DNA from: Heliocidaris tuberculata
Taxonomy: Eukaryota > Echinodermata > Echinoidea > Camarodonta > Echinometridae
Length of the DNA: 64,000 bases
Reading direction: 5' to 3'
Assembly (NCBI GenBank): GCA_025618425.1
Contig: CM046845.1
Location: forward strand, 7,307,491-7,371,490
Shown here piece after piece: positions 48,710 through 61,600 of the stretch. The notes beneath the pieces were generated by a model. The model was not told where the DNA came from and ran no database searches. It worked only from the letters and a program-made list of their open reading frames with translations. Numbering within the stretch: position 1 is the first letter of the stretch; the number at the start of each line of letters is the position of its first letter. The translations under genes were made by a program, and so were the position numbers.

Positions 48710-51362
48710 GTCTTCAGGAGGTTCGTCGAGGTTGGCCGTGTGGCCTACATCGCCAGCGGACAGAACAAGGGCAAGCTATGTGTCATTGTAGATGTCATTG
48801 ACCAGAGGAGGGTGAGTGTCCATCAAAAGCTGTAAATATTATGTCGGTTTCACAATGTGGATGAGTGCCAAGTCAGTACTCTGAAACAATATTGTATTCG
48901 TAGTTTGTAAAAAATCAATTATTTGAATCACTGAATTAGATCCCTGATTTAAAGATTGCCATTCCTGATTGAAATAGCCATCCCCCCCGCCCATTCTGGG
49001 TTAAACCAGATAAAAGCACTGTGTTTTTGTTGCCAATTTGTGTCTGACATACTTCAGAGCAATTAGAGAATATCCTTGCTCATCGTCTTTGTTCCATAGT
49101 AGAGTAACCACACCTATTCCTCTCGGCAAAAGCAATCACATTTTTCATCCCCATGTTCCGTCTGAGGCCCTTGTTAACCCTTTGGAGACAATTGACCACA
49201 TTTTGTGGTTTGGCTCAATAACTTTTGATTCAGAGCTCTAAAAAATATACCCGATGCATGGGAAGAAAGAGCAAAAATTTCTGCACACAGTATGTTCATT
49301 TTTATTGCATGACCATATTTTGTTTGATGACAGGAATTTTAAAAACGAGAATAAACTATGAAATCCTTAAATTGGCAACACATTGAGAGTTTCAAAATCA
49401 TTGTTTTTCATCAAAATTGGCATTTTTTCAACGTTTCGACAAAATTTCTAGTCATGTATATTGTTCTGAAAGACATTACACCTTATTAGAACCATGTAGC
49501 AATAAAAGATAAATATTATTGTTGCCAATTTGAAGAACAAAATGTGATCAATTTAGTGCTTAAATAATTCCTGTCCTGAAAGGGTTAAAGTGAAGTGCCA
49601 CGGTATGCACTTCGAACAAGACCATCTAAATGATCTAATAGACTCTTAGCATAGTTTGTTAGAGAATAATTCTGTAGACATTGGGATATTCTTCAAAATT
49701 CAATGTAGAGGAACCAAACTCAACTTGATTGAATTTTCACCTCGGTTTTACGTTATAGGCCCTTCTTGTTAGACCTCTCTGGAGTAAAACGCTACAGTAT
49801 TCATTTCAAGCCACTTTAATTGGAATAACTTATTGTCATGTTCTAAAAGTAGTCCCTGTTTCATCATGAAAAAGATTGGTGTGATTTGTAATTCTGTGCA
49901 GGATATCAAAACCCCCTCTCAATAAATCTTTCACCTTTGTGTTTCTACCATAGGCCCTCATTGATGGACCACTCTCGGGAGTGAAGCGCCAGGGTATGCG
50001 CTTCAAGCAGCTTCATCTGACCGACTTTGTCATCCGCATCCCCCATTCAGCACGTAACAGCACCGTAAGGAAGGCTTGGGAGAAGGACGAGATCACCAGC
50101 AAGTGGGAAGCCACTGGATGGGCCAAGAAGCTCGCTGCCAAGGAGAGGGTGGGTTGAGGCAAATGACGTACTAGATATAAGGCTAATAGCCCTTAAGTTT
50201 TGGACAAAAAGTAGCTATTGGTAGTAGCTATTTACTAATGGGGAAAATGTGTTCCTATTATTTTGCATTGTAAAGAAACTAAAGATACAAGATAACCTAG
50301 AAATGCAGAAAGTAGCCTTGGGGTAAGTATGATCAGCATACATACATACATACATTTTGTTTGCCCATAAATCACCTACAAATTTGTTTTATGCATTTTC
50401 AAATTTTAAAAGGAAATTGAACGGAATGGGAAGGGGTGATGTGTGTTTTGTATATTTATGTCCAATGTGGGAGCTAATTTGTTTCAATCTGTTTTCCTTT
50501 GTTTTACAGAGAAGACAGATGACCGACTTTGACCGCTACAAGCTCATGCGTGCCAAGCAAAAGGTGAGAAAATAAACATGAAATGAGAAATCGTTAATAT
50601 TTCCACAATTTCAGGCTTGGTAATTTCAGAGAGGGTTTTTTATATGATCCGCATTTCAAAAGATTACACTTTACCTTTCCACGAAAGCCAACATTCTATA
50701 ATAATTCTTGATTTGGAATTGATGTATATTAGGCCTATTTGTCCAGAGTGGGCACCTGTGCCCCATGATTAGCAAATTTCAAAGTGGAGAAATGGGCACA
50801 ACCGACCTCACGGTCGAAATTTGAGAATTGCCATATGTCCAGTCTTGATCTTTCATATTAATCTAGCTGTGTGCCAAATTAGGTGCTTTTATCATAAATT
50901 GCATAGTTGGGCTGAAAATCGATGTTATACTGCGTGACTTAAAGTACCTTTAATAATAGTAATAGTCATAAATGATAGCTTCTGATACAACACTCATATC
51001 TCTCATGCTATGATGCTCATGGCTCTTAGACGTTATTACCCTGGTTATAGCCGAGCTGCCAAAGTAACTAGCATTCAAGCATATCGGATACCTATTTACA
51101 CTGGGGTGGATAGTGGCAAATGTAGATTAATGTCTTGCCAAAGTATGTTGGTGCTAGGCCAGGATTCGAACCCTATACCTTGTGATCTACAGTCCAGTGA
51201 CTTTTCCACTAGACCATATTACCTCTTTATAACGTCTTCATACAACTTTAAACAAGTCCTCTGACTTTGTTTTCTTTTTCTTTCATTTTCTGTCTACAGA
51301 GGAACACTATCCTGACCAGGGAGATGGCCAAGCTGAAGAAAGCAGAGGCATCCGCCAAGTAA
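48710..51362 (+). CDS. RPL14: Large-subunit ribosomal protein eL14 (60S L14), lacking only its first exon
   Basis: Exons: 48710-48811, 49954-50148, 50510-50563, 51300-51362. All are phase 0 with AG/GT ends. The protein reads [74 protein letters not shown] and ends KKAEASAK, 137 residues plus an initiator Met. This is the SH3-like eL14 fold, which binds 28S rRNA on the 60S subunit. In mammals exon 1 of this gene ends right after ATG, which fits a model starting with Val in phase 0; that exon was not found with certainty. The length suits invertebrates, which lack the long Ala/Lys tail of the human protein. Start coordinate is that of the first recognised coding exon, not the start codon. Confidence 0.94.
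50951..51223 (-). mobile_element. tRNA-derived SINE in the last RPL14 intron
   Basis: ATATCGGATACCTATTTACA, GTAGATTAATGTCTTGCCAA, CCAGGATTCGAACCCTATAC and CTTTTCCACTAGACC are the reverse complement of the SINE body, B box and A box. It lies 77 bp before the final RPL14 exon. Confidence 0.8.
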
Positions 51363-51432
51363 ATCTGTCGTCATGGTTACACATCACATTTCAACATCTT
51401 GTGGTAGACCTTTGTGAATAGTGCAGTCAGGG

Positions 51433-51438
51433 AATAAA
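51433..51438 (+). terminator. RPL14 poly(A) signal
   Basis: AATAAA lies 71 nt after the RPL14 stop codon in a GGGAATAAATATC context, followed by a T/G-rich stretch. The short 3' UTR is typical for a ribosomal protein gene. Confidence 0.75.
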
Positions 51439-51737
51439 TATCTGCTGAATGCAATGCTATTTGTCATGTGCTTTTTGTGTATCAGTGTCTTACCAAGAGA
51501 AAGAGTCTGCGAGAAGATGTGTTATTTATTTATTCAATATTGTGTAGAAACAAAAGTAGGAAGTGCTTAGTGTGTGTGTGTAGGACTTGAACACTCATAT
51601 TATAACACAATGATCAATGCAGCACAAAACATTTTGAATGACAGTACAGTCCTTTGGGTTACATGATGAAGGCAAATGAAACAAGATAGATTTGATGGAG
51701 ATGAATGAAGATACTGGTGACTTTGGAGACCACAGGA

Positions 51738-51864
51738 CAGCGTTTCATCAAACCATCATAAGTACAAGTTCACCGACATTCACCCATTGTGATAATTTGA
51801 ATACACGTGTTTCAACGGGATGTCGGCAAACTTCTACTTATGACGGTTTGATGAAACGATGCCC
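51738..51864. mobile_element. Palindromic MITE, GCGTTTCATCAAACCATCAT type
   Basis: GCGTTTCATCAAACCATCAT at the left is mirrored by TGACGGTTTGATGAAACG at the right, with AAGTTCACCGACATTC/GATGTCGGCAAACTT as an inner pair. It lies about 380 bp after the RPL14 stop. Confidence 0.72.
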
Positions 51865-52287
51865 AGAAAAGAAAGAGAGAAGTAGGCCTAAGAGAACAGA
51901 AGCAAAGTAGGGGAGGGCAAGAAAGAGAGAGAGAGGGTAGATAAATATTGTGAATAAAAAGAGAGAGTGATAGAGGGACACAAAAGAGGATGATATAGAG
52001 ATGGAGAAAGAAAAGAAATAGGTGAGAGTGGAAAAGCATGCGTATGAGTACAGCATTATAAATATTCCACCAGTTCGACTCCTAATGCACACATCACAAG
52101 ATATCAAAAGATGTATGGTGGAACCAAGGATTACCTTGTCAGATTAAAACATTGTTATATCATGGCTCAAAAACAAGATACAAATAGCTGGGATCGACAC
52201 AGTTGCTACTTCAAATGAGTGTTTGTGGTAACAGTGTTTTTATGAGCTTCCACTATACCAGCTAATGAGAAAAATCCCTTGCATTAA

Positions 52288-52770
52288 TTAAAAAGGGCAA
52301 TCCAACCTTTGTGATATTTGATTTGTGTGAAAGCAGAAAAATCAGAGAAGCAGACTGATGAAAGTTTGAACAAAATCGGGCAAACAATACGAAAGTTGTG
52401 ATTTTTTAAAGTTGTAATCACACAAAATGACTAAAATTTCAATTTGTCAAAATGTATAACTTTGTTGGATTTTTTCCCTTTTTGGAGGACCTATAACAAT
52501 ATACTACATGTATTTACAATATATTTTGTGTACTGCCCTGAGGGAAAAGGCACTCAGAAGGGAAACTGGAATTTAATATTTTGGTGTACGGCAAATGGGA
52601 TAGTTGACCGTGAATACGTCACAATCTATTCACAAACTTTGCCAATTTGAGATTCACATAGATGTAATGATTTCATTTTTCAAACATTCATTTCTTTTTT
52701 ATTCTTTGATTTCTTTCAAACATTCACCATCCTGTTTCTATTTTTTAACATAGTTGGATTGCCCATTAAT
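52288..52770. mobile_element. TTAA-bounded foldback element, family X, second copy
   Basis: It shares AAAAATCAGAGAAGCAGA, GGTGAAAGTTTGAAC-type arms, AGGACCTATAACAATAT and the GTTGGATTGCCC end with 22914-23504, with an internal deletion of about 100 bp. Confidence 0.82.
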
Positions 52771-52923
52771 CATGAATCTAAACCAGAAAACTTGTGGATG
52801 TGTAGGTTGATAGCAAATGTATGGTTATGTTCACGTTAATGTGTGCTCTTCTCCATGAGTGAGTGGGTTGTTTTGCTTGTTACTCGTCCCTGATTTCCAT
52901 CATTGGACATTCAGTTGTAAGGA

Positions 52924-53294
52924 TACAGTGGAAACTCGCTGTAACGCAGACCTTGGGACCTTGAAAATTACCTTGTTATATCAGGAATCTCTTTACATTA
53001 GGGTTAAAAAAAAACCAAAAAAAACGTAAAGACTTGGCACCAGCAAAATTACCTTGTTGTGCAGTGGAAACTCAGTATAACGAGGTCCTTGGGACCATCA
53101 AAATTACCTTGTTAAAGCAGGAATCTCGTTATATTCGTTAAAAAAAAACAATAGAATATAAAGAGCTGGGACCAGAATATTGCCTTGTTATATCAGAAAT
53201 ATTGTTATATCAGACCTCTTTATACCGAGTTTCCACTGTACATGTATCAGGAATTGTGTTATATCAGAGCTCTTTATAGCAAGTTTCCACTGTA
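52924..53294. mobile_element. Tc1/mariner (pogo-like) MITE cluster
   Basis: TACAGTGGAAACTCGCTGTA at 52924 and inverse ends GAGTTTCCACTGTA (53227-53240) and AAGTTTCCACTGTA (53281-53294) resemble the CAGTGGAAxCTC termini of pogo/Tigger elements, with TA at the borders. An internal end, CAGTGGAAACTCAGTATAAC, at about 53060 shows two or three units arranged together. Confidence 0.7.
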
Positions 53295-53639
53295 TTATCA
53301 TTCTCCCTTCTCTTTTCACATGGTCTCTCTCTCTCTCTCTCCCTCTCCCTCTCTCATGATTTTCTGGCATCCCAAGCGAAAAAAAAAGGTAAAAGAAATG
53401 GCAGTGACAATGACAGAATACCTGCAATAAGATACTAAACATCTAGTAAATATATGGAAGCCCATTTATTGCACACTTTAGAAGAAACGGTAACAACACG
53501 TAAATGCATGTAAAAGTGGGCAGGCACAAAACCATAGGCTTTCGGGCAAAGGCCCATTCAAATGTATATTGCAGCATGAAATTCGATCCCACTGCAGTGT
53601 TGTAACACAACCACATGGCAGGGCTCAATTCTAACAGGC

Positions 53640-56037
53640 GCTCGGGACACATGGGCGCCCAAAGTCGAAGTCCGCACCCCAAAAGTTTCAAAATTATAAC
53701 ATTGGGCCCATGTATAAAGACTCTAAAAATATCAATCCGGATCCCCTACGAATAAAGTTAGTGTGGAGCATTCCCTGGTCGAACAAGGGAAATTCCCAGG
53801 GCAGTCTAGCCTGCATCACGCAATTTTCACTTCGTGAAAAATCAAAGATTTTGGGGCACCCCCCCATGTGAGCAAGGTACCCCATTTGTATAACTTAAAA
53901 CCCTTTCAAGTAAGATTTATTGGATGGTGAAGTTCATTGAAATCAAGCTGTGTGTGTTTTTAATAAAGAAGCAGAATATGTGTACTGTGTACATGAAATA
54001 ATTGCCATTGGGACACTTTTGGGGTGGTGCCCCTCCATCAGACCCCTTGAAGATAATGATCTAGTACTATACTTGAACAACTTTCAGTCTCCTTCCCCTA
54101 AGAATGATTCCTACCTAGTTTGGTAACAATCTGCAAGTGGCCATACGTTTTACAGATGAAAGAAAAATGTCAATTTGGTGTCACAGGCTTTGGGAGGTGT
54201 GCTTTCCCTCCCCCCCCCCCCCCAACTGCACCCCCTCCTTACGGGATACATGTAGGCACCCTATTTGCAGTAATTTAGACCCTCTTTGCCTAAGAATGAT
54301 TCTTACCTAGTTCAGTTTGAACCCAGCCATGTATTTTTATAAAATTCTCATTTTCACATTTAAGGGGTGCTGCTCCTGAGCCCCCTAGGAGGCAAGGTAC
54401 CCTGTTTCTGAAAGTGAGGTCTCCTTCCTCTAAGGATGATACGTACAAACTTTGCTAACAATCTTGCAACAGGGCTTAAAGTGTACCAATCACCTGAAAA
54501 AATCATTTGTGTACAGCTAGAAAGTATAAAATCAATCCCGAAGAACTTTATCTGGCATTCTATCGGTCAACGGTTAAAGCTCACAGACAGTCTCGGTAGC
54601 AAAAAAAATACTGGCAAGGAACTTATCTAACATAGTCACATACTATTCTCCTTTTACCATAAGACACATGTACGAGATTATTTTAACATTCCATTCACGA
54701 TTTCGAACAAATTTCAGTGTAAATATCTGTAAGAAATGCTTGGTAACGGCTTTTCACTGCCTCACGCTAAGACCATATCCACCCGAAGGTTCCCCGCACA
54801 ATAAACCCAGCGCTTCGCACTGTGTGTAGCGTATTCTATAACACACGGCAATCCCCATGTGCGTAATGTGTGTGGCCGTTGTTTGAATTTACATCCCCTC
54901 TTTTTTGGGCCAGGGATTTTTATTACTTTTCACCTTTCATTCGATAAATACTTCCCTTGAGGAGGAAAAAACTTCACAGTATCTTAGTTATGTTAGTACC
55001 CTGCTATTTATTAAGTAAAATCAAAGAAATCTCACGAAAAGTTTTTGAGAGCTTCCCAAAACTATCTCTTACCTTTAAGGAGTATGAAGGAAAAAAGGTT
55101 AACATGAAAATGCTCGCGCGGAACCAAACTCCGAGTTTAGTTCCACGCGAGCCCTATCTTGGCGAGCGCGTCGGGTGCGTCGAGTAGTCTAATCACGAGT
55201 CGGTTTTACGCTTATAGAGAGTGTAATTAAAACTGCAATATCTCTTTATAGAATTAATATCTGAAGCCCTTATTTTGAATATAGTATGACATGGATCCCT
55301 AAAATAGAGAGCAAAATAATTTTTCGGTGATTGGTACCCTTTGAAGAAGAAGCAAATATGAATCTAATTACATGTACTGCCATAATTGGTGTTCTTGGGG
55401 GTGGTGCCCCCAAGACCCCCCCCCCCCCTATATTGGTAGGCACCCCCATCTGTACTAATTTAGATCCTCCTTGCCTAAGGATGATCCCTGCCAATTTTGG
55501 TTGAAATCCACCACCAGAAAAGTTTTGAGAAGAAGTCAAATGCATATGTACAATACATGTACATACTACATGTACATACATGTACGGTATGTAGAGACAA
55601 AACTGAATTTTACCAAAAACTTAACCAAGTTGAACTGTCAGTAGGTGGCCTTCAATCAATTAATGTGATGAAAATGTAAGATTTGGGTATTCATTTGAAA
55701 GAGGGTGACATGAAGACAATCTCTACCAAGAATGATGCCAAATTTCAAAGAATTTGAACAAATACTTTTGAAATAAATTAAAAATTCAAAAACTTAACCT
55801 CAGGTTAAGTTTTTGGAACACAATTTAACTCAATTGACCTTAATTGACCTTTGACCTTAACTTTTGACCTGAAATTTGTCCCACATAATTTGTGATACTC
55901 TACAACCCTTGTGTTCAAGTTTCATAGAAATCAAACATATACTTTTGAAATGAGAGCATTTCCAAAATTGTTGACGTCATCGACGCCATCGGAAAAGCAG
56001 CGCCTATGTCTCGCTTTTTGCTTACACAAGCGAGACA
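53640..56037 (+). mobile_element. Composite array region interrupted by a TTAA-bounded insertion
   Basis: Repeats with GGTGCCCC...ACCCC, CTCCTTCCCCTAAGAATGAT, TACCTAGTTTGG and similar recur around 54000, 54180 and 54370, and again at 55390-55510 (CTCCTTGCCTAAGGATGATC). The block between, 54476-55343, is a foreign element. The right end, 55850-56037, has GACCTTTGACCTTAAC, a GACGTCATCGACGCCATCGG run and the hairpin TGTCTCGCTTTTTGC/GCGAGACA. The left boundary is uncertain. Confidence 0.55.
54476..55343. mobile_element. Family Y, long copy with extra interior, inside the composite array
   Basis: The left end TTAAAGTGTACCAATCACCT and the right end GGTGATTGGTACCC match family Y. The flanking parts match 35502-35858, but about 470 bp of unrelated DNA (about 54590-55060) lies between them. 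This may be a longer parent form or a further nested insertion; no transposase frame is visible. Confidence 0.72.
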
Positions 56038-57426
56038 AAAACAGTGGCAGATCTAGAACAATTTTCCTGGCTGTGGGAGGGTGTTGGCCCAAACTTGTCC
56101 ATTTGTAAAGGTCAAAGAATAATTATCTAACAAGCAAAACAAATATATATTTATCCTGAGCAAAAAAAAAAAGGTTTTCAATTTTACCAAATGTGGGGCT
56201 GCTGCCTCCTTTATAGACCCCACTGCAACATAATCTGCTGATTATCTTAATTCCATTGTTCAATTGTTAACTACATGTACGTGAACACAATTTTACATCA
56301 AAATATCAGCCATTCAGTCATATTAATTAGAGCAAGCATAACACTAATCTACACATGCAAATAAAAGTTTTCTGCATCAAAAGTTTCAATCCAAAACTTA
56401 ATATTACAAACACACGTACAAAGACAGGACATGGATAGTAGGAAGATTGAGACCACATCATAAGAAAACAGATAAAGTACTAAACTGCAAATGGCAAATC
56501 GCTCTTTTTAACATAAGCACAAAAAGAAATTGAGCTTGAAAATTTTCATATTTTTTCAAGCATTTCAAGCTAGATTCAGACACAATTTAACCCAAAATAA
56601 TGTTTATTATGCCCTGTAGAGTGATACCTTTTCAAATACACATCTTATGTGGGCCTCCCTTCCCACACCTTAAGATCAGGCTACTGCTAGCTTTTGTAAG
56701 ACCTTGCAATGGGATCAGATCAGAGAATTTTATATAGTAATATATTCCTTAAGTTCTGAACTTTAGTAAAACAAAAATTGCAGGATATTTCAAGCCTTCC
56801 AGTCAGAGAAAAGACCCAGTCACTCCTAGACATGGATAGTTGTCTAATTGGTCTGATATTACCCTCATCCCAAAGACCACTCGTAATATTCTGTAATTTT
56901 GCCTTTACCATTCAAATAACTACTTGGTGTCTCAATCAGGAAAAAATTTCATACCTCAAGCCAAATGCAATTTCTTGCATAATCTGGTCAGGGGAGGTGT
57001 TTCATTAACTAATACATGTATCAATTAACTTCTAAAGGTTTGCCAAGATGGAATATACAGAACAATGATTCTTACTTCATTTCTTAGGCTACAAATGGCA
57101 CACAGTGACTTCTCTGACTACTTGAGAAGCAATAGCAGTACCACACCCATGTGTAGCAGCCGTCATTACAGGATGGATCCTTTTGCATCATAATTGCAGG
57201 TGATAGATACCTTGAGGCCTTGCTTCTTGATGTCTGATTTTCAAGCCTGTACTGAAGTATATCATTGTCTCATGGATGAACCCATTGAATACTGAGGATC
57301 ATTATAAGACTCTAAGATCACATAAAGATGTCAAAAATTTACATATTTGGTAGAGGTAGGATGACTATGGTTGATGACGATTTCACCTTCACTTGTCTCT
57401 TGAGTTGCAGTGACATCTTGCCTAAT
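56038..57426. other. No gene recognised
   Basis: It begins with CAGTGGCAGATCTAGAAC (56041-56058), which looks like the left end of a hAT-type element related to 43915-44275, though no right end was found. The remainder is AT-rich and without motifs. Confidence 0.45.
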
Positions 57427-57598
57427 GGGCCCCGTTGCATAAGACTTACCGTTAATGGTAACTCTGCTATCAATGGTAACTACCATGGTAACATCACTCA
57501 ACAGCCAATCAAAATCAAGATTTCCATGGGAGTTACCATTGATAGCAAAGTTACCGTTAATGGTTTATACAGTTAAAGTTTTATGCAACAGGGCCCTG
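57427..57598. mobile_element. Palindromic MITE, third copy of the 490-638 family, inverted
   Basis: Same GGGCCCCGTTGCATAA ends; the core reads CTCAACAGCCAATCAAAATC, the reverse complement of the core in the other two copies. It lies about 760 bp past the METTL9 stop codon. Confidence 0.8.
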
Positions 57599-58356
57599 GT
57601 CTGTTTTGCTAATGATTTCTAAAGAACAGAATTATACACACCGCAAATTATTATGTACTATTATGGTGAAGTAGAACAATTACAACATCTTCCTGAGCTG
57701 TAAGAAATGCATATTGAGTACAAACATAGACACTAACTTTAAATGACAGGCAAATATATACACTTCACTCTATCTCTTTTTTTTATCCCACATGTTTTCT
57801 GATTATAAGTATCAGAAAATGTGAGTGGTTCCCATTGTCCCATATTTATTTGACAGGGGTGCTCACATCCACAATGGAGCATGACAGTGCCAGGATGAAG
57901 GATATGACGCATCACCTTGAATGTCAGGAAGGCACCCTAAGCGTTTATAACATTAATGGAAGCTCAAAGTACTTTTCTGCAGATAGTTGTAAACTGGTAC
58001 TCACGGAGCTCAGCAATACCAGCAATATCAACCGAATTCCATTTGCTGGAACTCAGCATTTTGCATAATGCTGAAAATATTTGGACAGCTCCAGCACCTG
58101 TAGGCACTTTAGACCTTGCTTACTTTAGAAGGGTTTTACTGTGATGAGGCTCCATTTTTTTTTTTTTTCTAATGGTTTCCTTTTCCTGAATTTGGCAATT
58201 GATGCCACCAGCATGAAGTGAAATGTGGTTGCATCTCAGTACAGGCACTTTTATAGGTCTCTGAATCCATCTCAATTTTTCTCATTAAGCCTTTTCTCAA
58301 CTTCCAAGTCATCCAGTATTGCTACTACTGCAATCTCTCAAAGAGTATCATGTTAA

Positions 58357-58637
58357 TCATCCTTCCTCCTCTGTGTTTAAGGTACAGCTAGGAACATCTT
58401 CACTTTTCACTTTTTCACTGCTTTGAGCATCTTCACTTTTCTCCAGTACAAAGAGTGCATCATGCAGGAGGTAGAAAGGTTCAGTGGCGTCCCCCTCGCA
58501 GAGGTAAGGCACCCTCGAGAAGCTCCGGACTTGGAACCCAGCAGGATGAAACACGTCCTGGACTAGATGTAGGACCTGTTCTTCCCAAGTCTCTCCTTGG
58601 ACCTCGATAACTTCGGAAGGCCTGTTCTGGGTTGAAC
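58357..58637 (-). CDS. METTL9: METTL9 last exon
   Basis: It begins GSTQNRPSEVIEVQGETWEE, runs through HPAGFQVRSFSRVPYLCEGD and HDALFVLEKSED, and ends TEEEG before TAA at 58359-58357. It replaces the KPSEILEIKGQNWEEQV and LPYLCEGDMY region of the human protein. The last 25 or so residues are acidic and have no counterpart that I recall. Confidence 0.92.
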
Positions 58638-61600
58638 CTTCAAAAAAAATGATATACAACGTCAGAGATCGTATAGAGTTGTGTTGAGACTCTCTGCACT
58701 GCTAATTAACACAACCGGACAGTTCACTGGGAAGTTCTGTGGTGTGAAGAATGTTGCCGCCAAGCGGCCATACTACTCCTTGGAAAACAACAAATATTCC
58801 ATGGCTTTAACATGTTCTTGACTCATACACATGCAAGCAAAGTTACTAGATTCCTACCTTGATCTTAGTATCTTTGTCTTGCCATGGGAGTGAAAAGAGA
58901 GTACATTACTTTCAGTACATAATGAATTCCTTAAAGTGTACCTGTCACCATAAAATATTTTCCTCTGTATATTAGGGGTTACATGTCACTATACTATATT
59001 CGAAATATGAGCTTCAAATGTTATTCTATGAAGAGATATTGCAAGTTTATACACTGTAAATAAACAAAACAGCGACTTGTGAGGAAACTAGTCAACACAC
59101 CCGTACACGCTCACATAGTGTCCTGTGCGGAACCGAACTCGGAGTTGGGTTCTGCGCAAGGGGTTTTATCTTTTCCTTCATTTTTTCATACTCCCTATTA
59201 AACCGTTAAACCATAGAAGGCCAGGTAAAGTGTTTTGAGGTTGATTTTATACATTCTAGCTGTGCACAAATTATTTTTTAAGGTGATTGGTACACTTTTT
59301 TATTACTTGCCTAAAGACAGACAGTATACTTATTACATTAAAGAACATGATCGGGTAAGCTGTGAAACCACAGAGTAAGATCACTAGACAACAATTTTTT
59401 TTTTTAATTATGAAAATCATGGAAAAAAGCCAAGTGACAAGGAGGGATATTTCTGGTCCTCTGCTTCAGAAAATTTAAAGAACCTTGGTTCGATAATGTT
59501 GGTTTCTTTATGATTTCAAGGTAATCGTTCTTACATAAAAGCCCTTTCCCTTAATATGTCATACCAAAAATACTTACCATGCTCTACAAACTGCTTGAAG
59601 GGGAGAACGACTGCCATGACGACCACACCAGATGATGACAGAGATTCTCTCATCTCCATGAGGAGTGCCAGCGGATTATCACATCGATCCAGCAAGTTCA
59701 GACAGCTAATCATGTCATAGGTGTGTCCAGTTTTCTCCTGGCTCCAACCATCAATGGGTAGTATTCTGGATAAAACAGGTAAACCAAGCTGTTAGATTAA
59801 AGATAAAGTTGAGTTCTGGTCATGCGATAACATCGTGAAAAAAACTGTCTCATATTAATTGTGAAAGGTTGATTATATAGTACATAAGAATTGGTGTATG
59901 CTGTATGGTTTTGGAATCACCAAAGGAGAAGAAATTGACCCACTCCTGCTGGGAGTCACATGCACTGCACAAAGAAATGCATATATGGGACTACATACAA
60001 ATGTTCGGCCCGAACATTTCAGCTGTTTCTTGTTATATTTTGAATGTGAGGGCATTTGAAGAGCAATCCTTTTCAGGGGACATTTCTACTATGATAATCT
60101 TCCAAACTAACATTAAAAGAATGCGAAAGCTCACAAATTATTTTTTACCTTTCCCAGAACTCAACCTTCCCTTTAAACATGCCTCAGTTTCCTGTAATTT
60201 GAGTACATCCTTCCAACCTTTTTTTTTAAAGTATTCTTTATAGATATTACTTCCATTTATCAAAATTGATAATTTCATTCTCTTCCCAAACCCTGCAGAT
60301 TTACTACCCTGGATCCAAATGTACAAGGCTAAAATTCTGACAATCCTGCGAGCAAAATGGGTCTGCAAAAATTTGGCCAATGAGCTCTCAATTTCATGTT
60401 TACATAATGTATTGGACATTGTGTTTTCCATGAATGAATGAGCATTCTGATTATTCTAGAATAGGTAACTTTCAGAGTGTTCTGAAAATAAAGTAGCAGT
60501 ATATGGGAATGAATAAAGAGCAACCATGCATACTCACTTGTAACCTTGTTGAGACAGTCTCCACTGCATCGTCCACGATGCCTCGGTGGCATAAACCTCC
60601 TGGAACATGCAGTCTACCTCTTTGGTGACCTCCCCATCACCCGCTCCGAGGTCAATGATGCGTTCTGCTTTCCAGTTGGCCGACACTCCTAGAAGACGTT
60701 GGATTTGGTCTCGTGAGAACACAAACATGGACCCCCGCTTCAAGAATCTAAATCCATGTGCCATGAGAACATTGATTTTAGATTAATGGTTAGGCAAAAT
60801 AAATTCCATTTCGCTACTAGTATTGTATTGATTGACATGTACTTTTGTCTCTGAAATTAACTGTATTTCTTCATAATTTAACTAGAAAAAGGAATTTGAA
60901 TTATGAAAAATACAAAACATGTCAAGTCCAAAAAAAAAAAATCACATGTTGGAATTAATGGTACATGTAGTGGGGCAGATTACTAGTAATTACTTCTCTC
61001 TATTTTGCTAGTTTGTCTGTTTCTTTTTTTTATGTTTGTTACCTCCTCTCTTTCTCCTCCTTCTTCATAGATCTCCTCCTCCTTCTCCTCATCCTCCTCA
61101 ATTTTCTTCTTCTTCTTCTCTCAATCTCTCTCTCTCTCCCTCTCTCTGTCTCATCTCTCTTCTTTATTTGTTATTCACTGCCTGTCTCTACTGTCTCATC
61201 TATCTCTCTATCTCGTGTTGTTTACACTCTCCATCTTACTGTCTGTATGCCTAGCCTTAAGTAGCCTGACTCTTCATTTTCCCTACCATTATCTCAGACC
61301 TGCCAACCCTGAAACCCAAGAAATAGGGACAAATGACAAGGCAGAGGCTGAAGATCGGGACATTTCTGAGTTTCCTATACATTACTACAGACAGATTTTT
61401 GCAAAAATAGGGACACAGTGGTGGAAGTGGCTCTTTCTTTTACCAAAAATCGGGATTGTCCCTGTTAAAGGGATTGACCAACTTTGTGAAAAATTCAAAA
61501 ATCAGCTCAAATGCCAGTGAATTGTGTGCAATCATCTAACTAAATATATAATTAAGGATATGTGAAAGTATAAGAGAAAATGGAACCCGTTTACTATTCT

